A stretch of 64,000 bases of DNA from Cupriavidus yeoncheonensis (GTDB lineage: Bacteria; Pseudomonadota; Gammaproteobacteria; Burkholderiales; Burkholderiaceae). This document shows positions 24,018 through 34,409 of this stretch, in pieces. The notes below the pieces were generated by a model, which did not search any database, had not been told where the DNA came from, and saw only the letters and a list, made by a program, of their open reading frames with translations. The stretch lies in assembly GCF_905397275.1 (NCBI RefSeq), contig NZ_CAJPUY010000004.1, positions 62,001 through 126,000 of the forward strand. The letters are read 5' to 3'. Within the stretch, counting starts at the first letter, position 1, and every line of letters starts with the position of its first letter. The translations under genes were made by a program, and so were the position numbers.

Positions 24018-24339
24018 TTGCCCACGCCAACGGTCGCCGGGCCCCGGGCGCCCACCCCCTGCCCCTTTCCCGGCAGCGGATATCCCCGGAAAATCGCCCT
24101 GAAAGAATCTGAAATATGGAAAGCCGATAATCGGCCGGAACGTTTTGCCGAGTCGGGATAGACTTCTCGGCTATGCCGGGCACGGCAGGGCTTGCCCCAT
24201 TCGCCGGGCCTGCCGCGACAGACTCCGGGAGCGGTCTTGGGCATGGCGCTTGCTTTATGTCCTGCCCCGCTCCGGCACCGATCAAGCGGGATTGGCCGCC
24301 GATACTATGACTCGCATGATTTTTTCGCAGGAAATCGCA
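24018..24339 (+). promoter_or_regulatory. Upstream region of the RND efflux operon
   Basis: The remainder of the gap contains no supported gene. It must hold the efflux promoter. No adjacent TetR, MarR or two-component regulator gene is present, unlike most operons of this kind, so control must come from elsewhere or be constitutive. Confidence 0.35.
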
Positions 24340-25518
24340 ATGCAACGATCACGCGGCTGCCGCGCCTGGGTTCCGGTTACGCTGGTTATCGCCCTGTCAA
24401 CGCTCGCCGGATGCGGCGGCAAGAAAGAAGCTGCTGCCCCGCCACCGCCCCAGGTCAGCGTGGTCACGCTCAAGACCGAGCCCGTCACGCTGGATACCGA
24501 GCTTCCGGGCCGTACCTCGGCCTTCCGCATCGCCGAAGTCCGGCCACAGGTGGATGGCATCATCCTGCGCCGGCTGTTCAAGGAAGGCAGCGACGTGACC
24601 CAGGGCCAGCAGCTCTACCAGATCGATCCTTCCACCTACGACGCCACCTACAAGAGCGCCCGGGCCACGCTGGAGTCCGCGCGTCTGCTGGCCGACCGGT
24701 ACGGCCGTCTGGTGGGCGACGAAGCGGTCAGCAAGCAACAGTATGACGAGGCCAAGGCCGCCTGGCTGCAGGCGCAGGCGGCGGTGGACCGCGCCGAGAT
24801 CAACCTGCGCTATACCAGGGTGCTGTCGCCGATTTCCGGGCGCATCGGCCGCTCCAGCGTGACCGAAGGCGCGCTGGTCACCAACGGCCAGGCCGGGGCG
24901 CTGTCGGTGGTGCAGCAGATCGACCCGATCTACGTCGACGTGACCCAGCCCTCCGCATCCCTGCTGCGGCTGCGCCGCGAGCTGGCCAACGGCGCCTTGC
25001 AGAGCGCCGGCGCCAACGCGGCCCAGGTCAGCCTGGTGCTGGAAGACGGCACCAAGTACCCGGAAGCGGGCCGGCTGGAGTTCTCGGAGGTCGCGGTGGA
25101 CCAGGGCACCGGCTCGGTCACGCTGCGCGCCGTGTTCCCCAATCCGCGCCATGAACTCTTGCCCGGCATGTTCGTCCACGCCCGCCTGCGCGAAGGCGTG
25201 AAGGCCGATGGCCTGCTCGTCCCGCAGCAGGGCGTGACGCGCGACCTGAAGGGCCAGGCCACGGCGCTGGTCGTCAACGCGAAGGATGAGGTGGAATTGC
25301 GCCAGATCCGCACCGACCGGGTGGTCGGCGACCAATGGCTGGTGGCGGACGGCCTCAAGGCCGGCGACCGCGTCATCGTCGAGGGCCTGCAGTTCGTCAA
25401 GCCCGGCGCGAAGGTCCGCGTGGCCCAGGCGGACAGCGGCGCGGGCAACCCGGCGGCGGCCGCGTCCGGAGCGTCCGGAGCGTCCGGCGCATCCTCCGCG
25501 GTCGCGGCCAAGCCCTGA
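24340..25518 (+). CDS. RND efflux periplasmic adaptor, lipoprotein
   Basis: A 392-residue membrane-fusion protein (AcrA/MexA family). The N-terminus is a lipoprotein signal with lipobox LAGC; Cys26 would be acylated and the protein anchored to the inner membrane facing the periplasm. Next come the lipoyl half AEVRPQVDGIILRRLFKEG, a helical hairpin, the second half RVLSPISGRIGRSSVTEGALV and beta-barrel blocks (RAVFPNPRHELLPGMFVHARL). The tail has Ala/Ser/Gly repeats. The start at 24340 is backed by AGGA; an ATG at 24307 is an alternative. It joins the pump and channel genes immediately downstream. Confidence 0.92.
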   Translation: MQRSRGCRAWVPVTLVIALSTLAGCGGKKEAAAPPPPQVSVVTLKTEPVTLDTELPGRTSAFRIAEVRPQVDGIILRRLFKEGSDVTQGQQLYQIDPSTYDATYKSARATLESARLLADRYGRLVGDEAVSKQQYDEAKAAWLQAQAAVDRAEINLRYTRVLSPISGRIGRSSVTEGALVTNGQAGALSVVQQIDPIYVDVTQPSASLLRLRRELANGALQSAGANAAQVSLVLEDGTKYPEAGRLEFSEVAVDQGTGSVTLRAVFPNPRHELLPGMFVHARLREGVKADGLLVPQQGVTRDLKGQATALVVNAKDEVELRQIRTDRVVGDQWLVADGLKAGDRVIVEGLQFVKPGAKVRVAQADSGAGNPAAAASGASGASGASSAVAAKP

Positions 25519-25545
25519 GGGCATCGCTAGGGCGAGGGAGCATTC

Positions 25546-28500
25546 ATGTCCAATTTCTTTATCGACCGTCCCATCTTCGCGTGGGTGATCGCGCTGGTCA
25601 TCATGCTGGCCGGTGTGCTGTCGATCCGTTCGCTGCCGATCAGCCAGTACCCGGCCATTGCGCCGCCGACCATCGCCATCACGGTCAACTACCCGGGCGC
25701 CTCGGCCGAGACCGTGCAGGACACGGTGGTCCAGGTGATCGAGCAACAGCTCAACGGCCTGGACCGGCTGCGCTACATCTCGTCGGAAAGCACCTCCGAC
25801 GGCAGCATGACCATCACCGTGACCTTCGAGCAGGGCACCAACCCGGATATCGCCCAGGTGCAGGTGCAGAACAAGCTCGCGCTCGCGCAGCCGCTCCTGC
25901 CGCAGGAAGTGCAGCAGCAAGGCATCCGCGTGACGAAGTCGGTGCGCAACTTCCTGCTGATCGTCGGCCTGATCTCCACCGACCCCAAGGTCACGCGCGA
26001 GGACTTGTCGAACTACATCGTCTCGAGCATCCAGGACCCGCTGTCGCGCACGTATGGCGTGGGTGACTTCCAGGTGTTCGGCTCGCAGTACGCGATGCGG
26101 GTCTGGATCGACCCGGCCAGGCTCAACAGCTACCAGCTCACGCCGCTGGACGTGAGCAACGCCATCAAGGCACAGAACGTCCAGGTCGCCTCGGGCCAGC
26201 TCGGCGGGCTGCCGGCGGTCAAGGGCCAGCAGCTCAACGCCAGCGTGATCGGCAAGACCCGCCTGCAGACCAGCGAACAGTTCGGCAACATCCTGCTCAA
26301 AGTCAACGCGGACGGTTCGCAGGTGCGCCTGAAGGACGTGGCCGAAGTCGGCCTGGGCGGGCAGGACTACAACATCAACGCGCAGTACAACGGCCAGGCG
26401 GCGTCGGGCATCGCCGTGCGCCTGGCCGCCGGCGCCAATGCGCTGGAGACGGTGCGCGCCATCCGCAAGACGCTCGACGGGCTCGAGCCGTTCTTCCCCG
26501 CCGGCATGAAGGTGGTCTACCCGTACGACACCTCGCCGGTGATCTCGGGCTCGATCCACGAGGTGGTGAAGACGCTGATGGAAGCCATCGTGCTGGTGTT
26601 CCTGGTGATGTACCTGTTCCTGCAGAATTTCCGCGCCACGCTGATCCCGACGATCGCCGTGCCGGTGGTGCTGCTGGGCACGTTCGGCGTGCTGGCCGCG
26701 TTCGGGTACACCATCAATACGCTGACCATGTTCGGCATGGTGCTGGCGATCGGCCTGCTCGTGGATGACGCGATCGTGGTCGTGGAAAACGTCGAGCGCG
26801 TGATGGCCGAGGAAGGCCTGCCGCCCAAGGAGGCGGCGCGGCGTTCCATGGGCCAGATCCAGGGCGCGCTGGTGGGCATCGCCCTGGTGCTGTCGGCGGT
26901 GTTCCTGCCGATGGCGTTCTTCGGCGGCTCCACCGGCGTGATCTACCGGCAGTTCTCAATCACCATCGTGTCGTCCATGGTGCTGTCGGTGCTGGTCGCG
27001 CTGATCCTGACGCCGGCGCTGTGCGCCACCATGCTGCAGCCCATAGAAAAGGGCGACCATGGCGAGAACAAGGGCGGCTTCTTCGGCTGGTTCAACCGTA
27101 AGTTCATCGCGACCACGCAAGGGTATGAGCGCGGGGTGTCGTCGATCCTGAAGCGCCGCCTGCCGTTCGTGCTGATCTACGTGGCGATCCTCGTGGCGAT
27201 GGGTTTCCTGTTCACGCGCATCCCCACGTCCTTCCTGCCGGAAGAAGACCAGGGCGTGCTCTACGCGCAGGTCCAGACGCCTGCCGGCGCCACCGCCGAA
27301 CGCACGCAGAAGGTGCTCGACCAGATGCGCGACTACCTGCTGAAGGACGAAGGCGGCGTGGTCGACTCGCTCTTCACCGTCAACGGCTTCAACTTCGCCG
27401 GCCGCGGCCAGAACTCGGGTCTTGCCTTCATCCTGCTCAAGCCGTGGGAGGAGCGCAGCGGCGACAACACCAGCGTCTTCGACCTGGCCGCCAGGGCCCA
27501 GCGCAAGTTCGCGAGCTTCCGCGACTCGATGTCGTTCGCGTTCGCGCCGCCGGCCGTGCAGGAGCTGGGCAATGCCACCGGCTTTGACCTCTACCTCCAG
27601 GACCAGGCCGGACTTGGCCACCAGGCCCTGATGAACGCGCGCGACAAGTTCCTGGCGCTGGCGTCGAAGAACCCGGTGCTGCAGCGCGTGCGCCCCAATG
27701 GCCTGAACGACCAGCCGCAGTACCAGCTCGTGATCGACGATGAAAAGGCGCGCGCGCTTGGCGTCTCGCTGGCCGACGTCAACAGCACGGTGACGATTGC
27801 CTGGGGCTCGAGCTATGTCAACGACTTCATCGACCGTGGCCGGGTCAAGCGCGTCTACGTGCAAGGGCGTCCGGATTCGCGCATGAACCCCGACGATGTC
27901 GACAAATGGTTCGTGCGCAACGACAAGGGCGAGATGGTGCCGTTCTCCGCGTTTGCCGAGGGCAAGTGGGGCTACGGGTCGCCAAAACTGCAGCGTTACA
28001 ACGGCGTGGCGGCAGTGGAAATACTGGGCGAACCGGCGGCCGGCCGCAGTTCGGGCGAGGCCATGAAGGCGATCGAGGAGATCATGACGCAGATGCCCCC
28101 GGGGGTGGGCTACGCCTGGACCGGCCTGTCCTATGAGGAACGGCTGTCGGGCTCGCAGGCGCCGGCGCTGTATGCCCTGTCGCTGCTGGTGGTGTTCCTG
28201 TGCCTGGCGGCATTGTATGAAAGCTGGACGATCCCGTTCTCGGTGATGCTGGTGGTGCCGCTCGGCGTGATCGGCGCGCTGCTCGCCACCATTGGCCGCG
28301 GCCTGTCCAACGACGTGTTCTTCCAGGTGGGCCTGCTGACCACCATCGGCCTGTCGTCCAAGAACGCCATCCTGATCGTGGAATTCGCCAAGAGCCAGCA
28401 CGAGCACGGCAAGAGCCTGGTCGACGCCGCCATCGAAGCCTGCCGCATGCGCCTGCGTCCGATCGTGATGACTTCGCTGGCATTCATGCTGGGCGTGTTC

Positions 28501-28698
28501 CCGCTGGCGGTCTCGACCGGGGCCGGCGCGGGCAGCCAGCACGCCATCGGCACCGGCGTGATCGGCGGCATGATCACCGCCACGGTACTCGCGATCTTCT
28601 GGGTGCCGTTGTTCTTTGTCGCTGTCAACGCGCTGTTCGAACGCAAACGCAAGCCGACTCAGCCTGACGCCCCCGCGGAAAAAGGCGCACTGCAATGA
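25546..28698 (+). CDS. RND multidrug efflux transporter (HAE1 family)
   Basis: A 1050-residue proton-driven pump of the AcrB/MexB family. It has the N-terminus [20 protein letters not shown], twelve predicted membrane helices in two groups, two large periplasmic loops and the charged helix-4 motif [18 protein letters not shown], which carries the proton-relay Asp pair. Length is normal. It should export hydrophobic or amphiphilic compounds through the adjacent adaptor and channel. Its stop overlaps the next gene start as ATGA. Substrate cannot be inferred from sequence alone. Confidence 0.95.
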   Translation: MSNFFIDRPIFAWVIALVIMLAGVLSIRSLPISQYPAIAPPTIAITVNYPGASAETVQDTVVQVIEQQLNGLDRLRYISSESTSDGSMTITVTFEQGTNPDIAQVQVQNKLALAQPLLPQEVQQQGIRVTKSVRNFLLIVGLISTDPKVTREDLSNYIVSSIQDPLSRTYGVGDFQVFGSQYAMRVWIDPARLNSYQLTPLDVSNAIKAQNVQVASGQLGGLPAVKGQQLNASVIGKTRLQTSEQFGNILLKVNADGSQVRLKDVAEVGLGGQDYNINAQYNGQAASGIAVRLAAGANALETVRAIRKTLDGLEPFFPAGMKVVYPYDTSPVISGSIHEVVKTLMEAIVLVFLVMYLFLQNFRATLIPTIAVPVVLLGTFGVLAAFGYTINTLTMFGMVLAIGLLVDDAIVVVENVERVMAEEGLPPKEAARRSMGQIQGALVGIALVLSAVFLPMAFFGGSTGVIYRQFSITIVSSMVLSVLVALILTPALCATMLQPIEKGDHGENKGGFFGWFNRKFIATTQGYERGVSSILKRRLPFVLIYVAILVAMGFLFTRIPTSFLPEEDQGVLYAQVQTPAGATAERTQKVLDQMRDYLLKDEGGVVDSLFTVNGFNFAGRGQNSGLAFILLKPWEERSGDNTSVFDLAARAQRKFASFRDSMSFAFAPPAVQELGNATGFDLYLQDQAGLGHQALMNARDKFLALASKNPVLQRVRPNGLNDQPQYQLVIDDEKARALGVSLADVNSTVTIAWGSSYVNDFIDRGRVKRVYVQGRPDSRMNPDDVDKWFVRNDKGEMVPFSAFAEGKWGYGSPKLQRYNGVAAVEILGEPAAGRSSGEAMKAIEEIMTQMPPGVGYAWTGLSYEERLSGSQAPALYALSLLVVFLCLAALYESWTIPFSVMLVVPLGVIGALLATIGRGLSNDVFFQVGLLTTIGLSSKNAILIVEFAKSQHEHGKSLVDAAIEACRMRLRPIVMTSLAFMLGVFPLAVSTGAGAGSQHAIGTGVIGGMITATVLAIFWVPLFFVAVNALFERKRKPTQPDAPAEKGALQ

Positions 28699-30176
28699 AG
28701 AAGACCCTGACCTGCGCTGCCGCCGTCGCCCTGCTGGCCGGCTGCAGCCTGATACCGTCCTACGAACAACCGGCCCTGCCGGTCGCGCAGGCGTACCCGC
28801 AAGGTGCCGCCTATCCGGCGGCATATCCGGCTGCCGACGCGAGCGCGCAGGCGCAGCAGACGTACGCGGTCGACCTCGGCTGGCGAGATTTCTTCGCCGA
28901 TGCGCGGCTGCGCCGCCTGATCGAGGTCGCGCTGGAAAACAACCGCGACCTGCGCGTGGCCGCGCTGAACGTGGAAGCGTTCCGCGCGCAATACCGGATC
29001 GAACGCGCCGACCTCTTTCCCGCCATCGGCGTAGCCGCGGCGGAAACGCGCCAGCGTATTCCCGCGGACCTGTCCACCACTGGCCGGCGCCTAATCGCCA
29101 GCCAGTACGGGATCTCGCTGGGCACCACCGCATGGGAAATCGACCTGTTCGGCCGCATCCGCAGCCTGAGCGAAGCGGCGCTCGAACAGTACTTTGCCAG
29201 CGACGAGACCCGCCGCAGCGCGCAGATCGCGCTGGTGGCCAGCGTCGCCAACGCCTACCTGACATGGCGTGCCGACGAGGCGCTGCTCACGCTCACGCGC
29301 GACACGCTGGCCAACTACGAGCGCAGCTATGGCCTGACGCGGCGCAGCTACGAGGAAGGCATTGCCTCGCGCCTGGACCTGCGGCAGTCCCAGACCGCAG
29401 TAGAAAACGCGCGCGCGAGCCTGGCGCGCTACACCCGGCTGGTGGCGCAGGACGAGAATGCGCTGGTATTGCTGCTGGGCACCGGCATGCCGGCGGACCT
29501 GCCGCCGCCAGTCGGCCTGGACCAGAAGCTCACGGCCGATGTACCGGCGGGGCTGCCGTCCGACCTGCTCCAGAACCGGCCCGACGTGCTCGCGGCCGAG
29601 CATCGGCTCAAGTCGGCCAATGCCGATATCGGCGCGGCGCGCGCCGCCTTCTTCCCGCGCATCGCGCTGACGGCCTCGGCCGGCACCGCGAGCAATCAGC
29701 TGTCGGGCTTGTTCGCGGGCGGCTCGGGCACCTGGCTGTTCCAGCCGCAGATCAGTCTGCCGCTGTTCACCGCTGGCAGCCTCAAGGCGAGTCTGGATGC
29801 CGCCACCATCCAGAAGGACATCAACGTCGCGCAGTATGAACGCACGGTGCAGACGGCCTTCCGCGAGGTCGCCGACGGGCTGGCCGCGCGCGGCACGTAC
29901 ACAAGCCAGCTCGAGGCCCAGGTACGCTTCGTCGAAGCGGCGCAGGACGCCTACAACCTCGCCGACCGCCGCTACCGCACCGGCGTGGACAGCTACCTGG
30001 CGGTGCTGGACGCGCAGCGCTCGCTCTACAACGCGCAGCAGTTGCTGATCGTCGCACGGCAGGAGCAGCTGACCAGCGAGGTCAATCTGTACAAGGCCCT
30101 CGGCGGCGGCTGGCATGACCAGACACGCAGCGGGGCGGACGCGGCGGGCCAGGCGACGCCGGGGCCATCGTCCTGA
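28695..30176 (+). CDS. Outer-membrane efflux channel (OprM/NodT family)
   Basis: A 493-residue outer-membrane factor. The lipoprotein signal ([14 protein letters not shown]) has its lipobox Cys near residue 17. Two TolC-type repeats follow, with the blocks [34 protein letters not shown] and [34 protein letters not shown]. It forms the trimeric exit duct of the RND system; overlap with the pump gene indicates coupled translation. Confidence 0.94.
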   Translation: MKKTLTCAAAVALLAGCSLIPSYEQPALPVAQAYPQGAAYPAAYPAADASAQAQQTYAVDLGWRDFFADARLRRLIEVALENNRDLRVAALNVEAFRAQYRIERADLFPAIGVAAAETRQRIPADLSTTGRRLIASQYGISLGTTAWEIDLFGRIRSLSEAALEQYFASDETRRSAQIALVASVANAYLTWRADEALLTLTRDTLANYERSYGLTRRSYEEGIASRLDLRQSQTAVENARASLARYTRLVAQDENALVLLLGTGMPADLPPPVGLDQKLTADVPAGLPSDLLQNRPDVLAAEHRLKSANADIGAARAAFFPRIALTASAGTASNQLSGLFAGGSGTWLFQPQISLPLFTAGSLKASLDAATIQKDINVAQYERTVQTAFREVADGLAARGTYTSQLEAQVRFVEAAQDAYNLADRRYRTGVDSYLAVLDAQRSLYNAQQLLIVARQEQLTSEVNLYKALGGGWHDQTRSGADAAGQATPGPSS

Positions 30177-30300
30177 ATGGCACCGGCCGCTCCGCTCAAC
30201 GTGGGCTGGCCATCGCTGCGCAACTCCGGCGGGGCCGCCCGGGCTCCTACAATGACCAGAGGCGTTTCGCAACCGCCACACCGCAACGAGGAGTCCCGCC

Positions 30301-30642
30301 ATGTCCCTGCCCCATCTGTCTTCCGGTGAAGTCGCCAGCGTGCTGCCCCTCGGCAAGCAGCTCGCGCAGACGCCCAGCGCCGCGCTGTTCAAGGAACACC
30401 GGCTGGAAGTGATGCGCATGGTGCTGCCGGCGGGCAAGCATGTCGGCGCGCATTCGGTCGCCGGACCATCGACCATCCAGTGCCTGGAAGGCGAAGCGGA
30501 CATCGGCATCGACGGCAGCCAGCGCCGGCTGCATCAGGGCGACTTGCTCTACCTGGGCGCGGCGGCCGTGCACGATGTCACGGCGATCACCAACTCGTCC
30601 TTGCTGGTGACGGTTGTGCTGGTCGACCGCGGCGCTTCCTGA
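30301..30642 (+). CDS. Small cupin-domain protein
   Basis: A 113-residue single cupin. The first cupin block lies around VLPAGKHVGAHSVAGPSTIQCLEGEADIGIDG and the second around LHQGDLLYLGAAAVHDVTAI. Only some of the usual metal ligands are visible (His in GAHS, Glu in CLEGEAD, His in VHDV), so metal binding is uncertain. No pathway is implied by its neighbours. The start is preceded by GAGGAG. Confidence 0.85.
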   Translation: MSLPHLSSGEVASVLPLGKQLAQTPSAALFKEHRLEVMRMVLPAGKHVGAHSVAGPSTIQCLEGEADIGIDGSQRRLHQGDLLYLGAAAVHDVTAITNSSLLVTVVLVDRGAS

Positions 30643-30696
30643 GCCGCTTTCTCGCGCTGCAGCAGCCCGCTTGCCGTCCACAGCTTTCGCCCTCAG

Positions 30697-30734
30697 TGCG
30701 CGTATTTGTGCTTTTTTAAGCATGTTTACGCGCA
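30697..30734. repeat. Long imperfect inverted repeat between cupin and pgl genes
   Basis: TGCGCGTA (30697-30704) pairs with TACGCGCA (30727-30734), and inside them GTGCTT (30708-30713) pairs with AAGCAT (30718-30723) with one mismatch, leaving a TTTT loop. No T-run follows on either side, so it is more like an operator or RNA structure than an intrinsic terminator. The rest of the 330-bp gap (30643-30972) shows no gene. Confidence 0.6.
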
Positions 30735-30972
30735 GTCCAATCGCGCCGGGCGCCTTCCTCGCCATGTCAGCGAACGCCTCATTGTGCGGCGCACCGTTTG
30801 GCACATAGAATCGAATCCACCAACAAGCGTTGAGCCCGGCGGGAAGCCAATCCGGAGCCAAGGCGCGACCCGATTGTGTGCCGGTGCAGCCGCATGACCG
30901 AGCTGTCCGGCCGCGAGCGGGCATGACAGGGCACTGCGCCCCGCCATGCCCGCCACCCATAGGGAGGAAGCC

Positions 30973-31668
30973 ATGCGCCAGATCGAACTGAACGACGCCT
31001 GCGCCCATGCCGATGCCATGGCGCGTGCCGTGGCGTGCGAGCTGGAGCGCACGCTGGCCAGCAAGGAAAACGCTTGCCTGGCCATCGCGGGCGACCGCTT
31101 GCCGTTGCCGCTGTTCAAGGCGCTGCAGCAACGGGCCCTGCCATGGGATCGCATCAGCGTAATGCTGGTCGACGAGCGCATGGTGCCCCTTGGCCACAGC
31201 GACAGCAATGCGCGCCTGGTATGCGACACGCTGCTGCGGGAAGCGGCGGCGCGCGCCTCGTTTCAGCCGCCCGTGCCGTCGTTCTGCATGGAGATCGACG
31301 AAATCGATACGTCGGCGGTGGTTTCCGAGTTGAACCGCAATTACCGCCAGCCCGACGTCGTCGTCCTGGCCATGGGCGACGACGGGCATACCGCGTCGCT
31401 GTTCGCCGATGCCCCTGAACTGCCTGTGGGCCTGTCGCTGACCGAGCCGGCGGGATACCTTGCGCTGAACCCGCGCGCGGCCCCGCACCGCCGCGTCAGC
31501 CTGAACCTGAGCGCGCTGCTGGGCGCGCGCCGCGTCTTGCTGAGCTTCAGCGGTCCGTGGAAGAAGCAGGTCTTCGATGCCGCCACCATGGAGCCCACGC
31601 CGATGCTCCCGGTCAGCTACCTGCTTCATCAGGACAGCACGCCGGTGGATGTCTACTGGACGCAATAG
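30973..31668 (+). CDS. pgl: 6-phosphogluconolactonase
   Basis: A 231-residue enzyme of the NagB/SOL-type lactonase family, hydrolysing 6-phosphogluconolactone in the pentose-phosphate and Entner-Doudoroff routes. Signatures are VMLVDERMVPLGHSDSNARLV and VVLAMGDDGHTASLF. A strong GGGAGG box precedes the ATG; the frame open from 30946 is not favoured. Neither zwf nor edd is adjacent, so the gene is separated from the rest of its pathway here. Confidence 0.9.
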   Translation: MRQIELNDACAHADAMARAVACELERTLASKENACLAIAGDRLPLPLFKALQQRALPWDRISVMLVDERMVPLGHSDSNARLVCDTLLREAAARASFQPPVPSFCMEIDEIDTSAVVSELNRNYRQPDVVVLAMGDDGHTASLFADAPELPVGLSLTEPAGYLALNPRAAPHRRVSLNLSALLGARRVLLSFSGPWKKQVFDAATMEPTPMLPVSYLLHQDSTPVDVYWTQ

Positions 31669-31779
31669 CCGGGGGACACGCCGTGCCGGCCGACGGCTGT
31701 TGTGGCGTAGGACAGAGCCTGACAACAATCGGCTACGGCGCGCGCTACAGTGGCATCGCCTGTTCCGGGATGCTTTCGA

Positions 31780-32316
31780 ATGCGTTGCGCCTCCATGCCT
31801 TGCCCTGGTCTCCCTGTCGTCAAGCCGTTGGCAATATGCCTGCTGGCCCTCTCTATCGGCGCCGCATCCCCACCCGCCATTGCCGCGCCGCCGCTGTCCG
31901 GCCTGGCCAGCCTGCTGCTGGGCACAGTACGCGGCAAACCAAGCGGCATGTCGGGCGTGACCCGGCTGACCACGCGCGATGCCGAGCGGCAACTCGGCAT
32001 GGCCTGCGCAGAGCTGGCACGGGCGGCTCCGCTAGTGCTCGACGAATCGACGCGCCTGGCCGGCTGTGCCGTGCGAGCCGGCAAGGTCGTCGAGTTTCAC
32101 CTCCAGGTGACGGGGGTGGATCCGCGGCGCGAGGACACCAAGAGCTTCATGGTCTCCGCCAGGCCCATCCTGGAACGCGGGATCTGCCGGAACCCCGATG
32201 TACCGGTGCTCGGCAAGCTTGGCGTGACGCTGGACTACCGCTATATGGCAGGACCGGAGCCGCTGGTGATACTGCATGTTCCGCCTGGCCGCTGTGCGGA
32301 AGGGACCGGCGCCTGA
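31780..32316 (+). CDS. Exported protein of unknown function
   Basis: A 178-residue protein with a signal peptide (LPVVKPLAICLLALSIGAASPPAIA, cleavage after AIA). The mature part contains cysteines at GMACAELA, LAGCAVRAG, RGICRNPD and PPGRCAEG, four in all, which could form two disulfides in the periplasm. No family was recognised. An upstream in-frame ATG at 31750 exists, but GGGA before 31780 and the signal peptide favour the shorter form. Confidence 0.7.
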   Translation: MRCASMPCPGLPVVKPLAICLLALSIGAASPPAIAAPPLSGLASLLLGTVRGKPSGMSGVTRLTTRDAERQLGMACAELARAAPLVLDESTRLAGCAVRAGKVVEFHLQVTGVDPRREDTKSFMVSARPILERGICRNPDVPVLGKLGVTLDYRYMAGPEPLVILHVPPGRCAEGTGA

Positions 32317-32334
32317 AGGCCTCATGGCGCCTTT

Positions 32335-33111
32335 TCAGGATCCGCCGAACCAGTTGTAGCCCTGATCCTCCCAATAGCCGCCGGGGTAGGTGTTGGTGAC
32401 GAACAGTTCCATGATGTGCTTGGGATTCTTGTAGCCGAGCTTGGTCGGCATCCGAAGCTTCATCGGGAAGCCATACTTGGGCGGCAGGCGCTCGCCGTCA
32501 TACGTAAACGTCAGCAAGGTCTGCGGATGCAGCGCCGTCGCCATGTCGATGCTCTCGTAATAGTCGTCGGCACACCGGAACCCCACATACTTCGCGGTAG
32601 TATCGGCGCCGATCCGCTGCAAGAAGCCGGCAAACGGCGTGCCGCCCCACCGCCCGATCGCACTCCAGCCTTCCACGCAGATATGCCGCGTAATCTGCTC
32701 GGCCTTGGGCAGGGCGTAGAGTTCGTCCAGCGTCCAACTCTTCTTTTCCCGCACCAGCCCACCGACCTTGAGCCGGAAGTCGTCGCCGTTTACCACGGTG
32801 ACCTCATCGATGCCGTAGAACGCATTGAATGGAAATGGGCGCGTGATTTGCGCTTTGGTATAGGTCGGCGCGAGCCGGTTCGGGTCGAAGAGCCACGCCT
32901 GTACCTTGTCGTTCATGCGCGAAACACGCGAGAGGAAGGCTTCCACCGAGGCGTTGTCGCTCAGGCTGCAGCCGCTGAGCATGGCAAGGCCGCCAAGCGT
33001 GAGGATGCGTTTGCCAAACAGGCGGCGCGACGGTGCGTCGAGTTGCCGGCGCACATCAATGATCAGCGACTCGCGGTCGACGGCGATTCGTCTGGAAGGT
33101 TTCGGGTTCAC
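32335..33111 (-). CDS. Sulfite-oxidase-fold molybdopterin protein (MsrP/YedY-like)
   Basis: A 258-residue protein of the oxidoreductase molybdopterin-binding family. The expected cofactor cysteine is in RHICVEGWSAIGRWGG, and EVTVVNGDDFRLKVGGLV and YGFPMKLRMPTKLGYKNPKHI are family blocks. The N-terminus contains FGKRILTLGGLAMLSGCSL, a hydrophobic stretch with a lipobox-like LSGC, so export is likely. It follows a cytochrome b561-like gene by 20 bp, forming a pair analogous to MsrPQ, which repairs oxidised methionines in envelope proteins. Substrate here is inferred only. It ends the operon led by the MXKDX gene. Confidence 0.88.
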   Translation of the reverse strand: MNPKPSRRIAVDRESLIIDVRRQLDAPSRRLFGKRILTLGGLAMLSGCSLSDNASVEAFLSRVSRMNDKVQAWLFDPNRLAPTYTKAQITRPFPFNAFYGIDEVTVVNGDDFRLKVGGLVREKKSWTLDELYALPKAEQITRHICVEGWSAIGRWGGTPFAGFLQRIGADTTAKYVGFRCADDYYESIDMATALHPQTLLTFTYDGERLPPKYGFPMKLRMPTKLGYKNPKHIMELFVTNTYPGGYWEDQGYNWFGGS

Positions 33112-33131
33112 GATTCAGACTCCAGTTTGCG

Positions 33132-33758
33132 TCAGCGTCCGCGAATCATGGTCAGCAGGCTGCGCGGCACCAGCGCCACCATCACCACATGTACGACGAT
33201 AAAGGCGGCGAGCAAGGCCATGGCGCAGAAATGGACCACGCGCGCGAAGTCGTAGCCGCCCATCATTTCGCGCAGCAGCGGGAACTGCACGGACTTCCAG
33301 ATGACGATGCCGGAGAGCACCAGCACGAGCAGCACGATCATCACCAGCAGGTAGGCGAGCCTCTGCACGGCGTTGTAGTGGCTGAGGTCCGCATGAGAGA
33401 GGCGCCCTCGCAGCGCGGCAACCATATCCTCCAGCACGGCACGCGGCCACAGCGGAAAGAACTTCCGGGCAAATCGACCCGTCGCGACGTTCATCGCCAG
33501 ATAGAACAGCCCGTTGAAAAACAGCAGCCACATGGCCGCGAAATGCCATTGCAGCGCTCCGCCGAGCCATCCGCCCAGCGTGATGTCGCCCGGGAAGCGA
33601 AACCCGGCGAAGACTGGTGAAGCGTTGTAGATGCGCCAGCCCGACAGCATCATCACCACGGCGGCCAGCGCATTGAGCCAGTGCGAGATGCGCACCCAGC
33701 CGGGCTGGATCTTGCGTGGGGCGGCGCGGGAATTGGCAGCGCCAAGCGAGGGTCCCAT
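33132..33758 (-). CDS. Cytochrome b561-family membrane protein
   Basis: A 208-residue membrane protein with four to five helices and histidines placed as haem ligands (RISHWLNALAAVVMMLSGWRIYN, WHFAAMWLLFFNGLFYLAMN, RVVHFCAMALLAAFIVVHVVM). It most likely supplies electrons from the quinone pool to the molybdopterin protein encoded next. AAGGAGG 5 bases before the ATG at 33758 fixes the start; the open frame runs further upstream across the MXKDX gene region and is not credible there. Confidence 0.88.
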   Translation of the reverse strand: MGPSLGAANSRAAPRKIQPGWVRISHWLNALAAVVMMLSGWRIYNASPVFAGFRFPGDITLGGWLGGALQWHFAAMWLLFFNGLFYLAMNVATGRFARKFFPLWPRAVLEDMVAALRGRLSHADLSHYNAVQRLAYLLVMIVLLVLVLSGIVIWKSVQFPLLREMMGGYDFARVVHFCAMALLAAFIVVHVVMVALVPRSLLTMIRGR

Positions 33759-33803
33759 TTCGGCCTCCTTCGGGAAACCAGGCACCGTGCGCAAGAACAT
33801 GAC

Positions 33804-33824
33804 GCCGGCCGGTGCCAGGCCGGC
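33804..33824 (-). other. Hairpin between MXKDX gene and cytochrome b561 gene
   Basis: GCCGGCC, seven bases, GGCCGGC, in the 77-bp gap between the two genes. With no T-run it could act as a partial terminator or an mRNA-stability element that lowers expression of the downstream genes relative to the small first gene. Confidence 0.5.
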
Positions 33825-33835
33825 ATGCTCAAATG

Positions 33836-34126
33836 TTACTTGCTCATGGCATCGCCTTCCTTGCCCATCTTGTCTTGCGACTTCGACTTGCCCATCTTGT
33901 CCTTGCCCATCTTGTCCTTGTGCATGCCGTCCTTCGACATGCTGTCCTTGGACATTGCATCCTTCGCCATGGCATCCTTGCCCATGGTGTCCTTGGACAT
34001 CGCGTCTTTCGACATGCTGTCCTTCGACATCGAATCCTTGGCCATCGACCCGCCGGTCTGGGCGAATGCGGTGGTGCCGCAAATCAGGAACGCTGCGGAA
34101 ACCACGGCGGTTGCGATCTTGTTCAT
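33836..34126 (-). CDS. Pentapeptide MXKDX-repeat exported protein
   Basis: A 96-residue protein. A Sec signal peptide (MNKIATAVVSAAFLICGTTAFA) is followed by about 13 tandem pentapeptides of the form M-x-K-D-x (MSKDS, MAKDA, MGKDK), then a Lys-rich tail. This is the known MXKDX-repeat type. The repeats are dense in methionine, lysine and aspartate, which suggests metal binding or a sacrificial methionine buffer; the latter would fit with the methionine-repair-like genes that follow. AAAGGAG precedes the ATG. A SigF-type promoter lies about 110 bp upstream. Confidence 0.9.
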   Translation of the reverse strand: MNKIATAVVSAAFLICGTTAFAQTGGSMAKDSMSKDSMSKDAMSKDTMGKDAMAKDAMSKDSMSKDGMHKDKMGKDKMGKSKSQDKMGKEGDAMSK

Positions 34127-34242
34127 CTCGACTCCTTTTTGCTATGCATTGGACCGGGAGCGTCCCGGCTGATGGAACATCAGCGCCACGCCATATCCGG
34201 CGGGTGCCAGATTCACACGGTATGTGTGCGTCTGATGGGAAA

Positions 34243-34268
34243 TTCGCCGCTGCGGCGCCTCCGGTTAC
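34243..34268 (-). promoter_or_regulatory. Putative SigF-type ECF promoter for the MXKDX operon
   Basis: On the minus strand GTAACC (34268-34263), a 16-base spacer, then CGAA (34246-34243). The same two blocks with the same spacing occur on the plus strand at 34410-34435. From memory, GTAACC-N16-CGAA is the motif reported for SigF of Caulobacter, the sigma factor paired with NrsF. Transcription would begin near 34236 and give a leader of about 110 nt. Confidence 0.7.
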
Positions 34269-34409
34269 AGCGATCGAAGAATTTTTCCGGCGGCCTAAGG
34301 CGCCTGGGATTGCGCCTGGGATTGCGGAACCGAACTCATCGCCCAAGCGCCTTGCAACACACATGACCGCCAGCACGGCGTAGAATTCGCGCATTCAATG
34401 AGGCTCGGT

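Noticed and set aside
30810..30826. TTGGCAC as a sigma-54 promoter for pgl
   Set aside because: The -12 block is not TTGC at the right spacing.
31557..32399. Plus-strand open frame across the pgl end and the exported-protein gene
   Set aside because: Out of frame with both genes and basic/low-complexity; a shadow.
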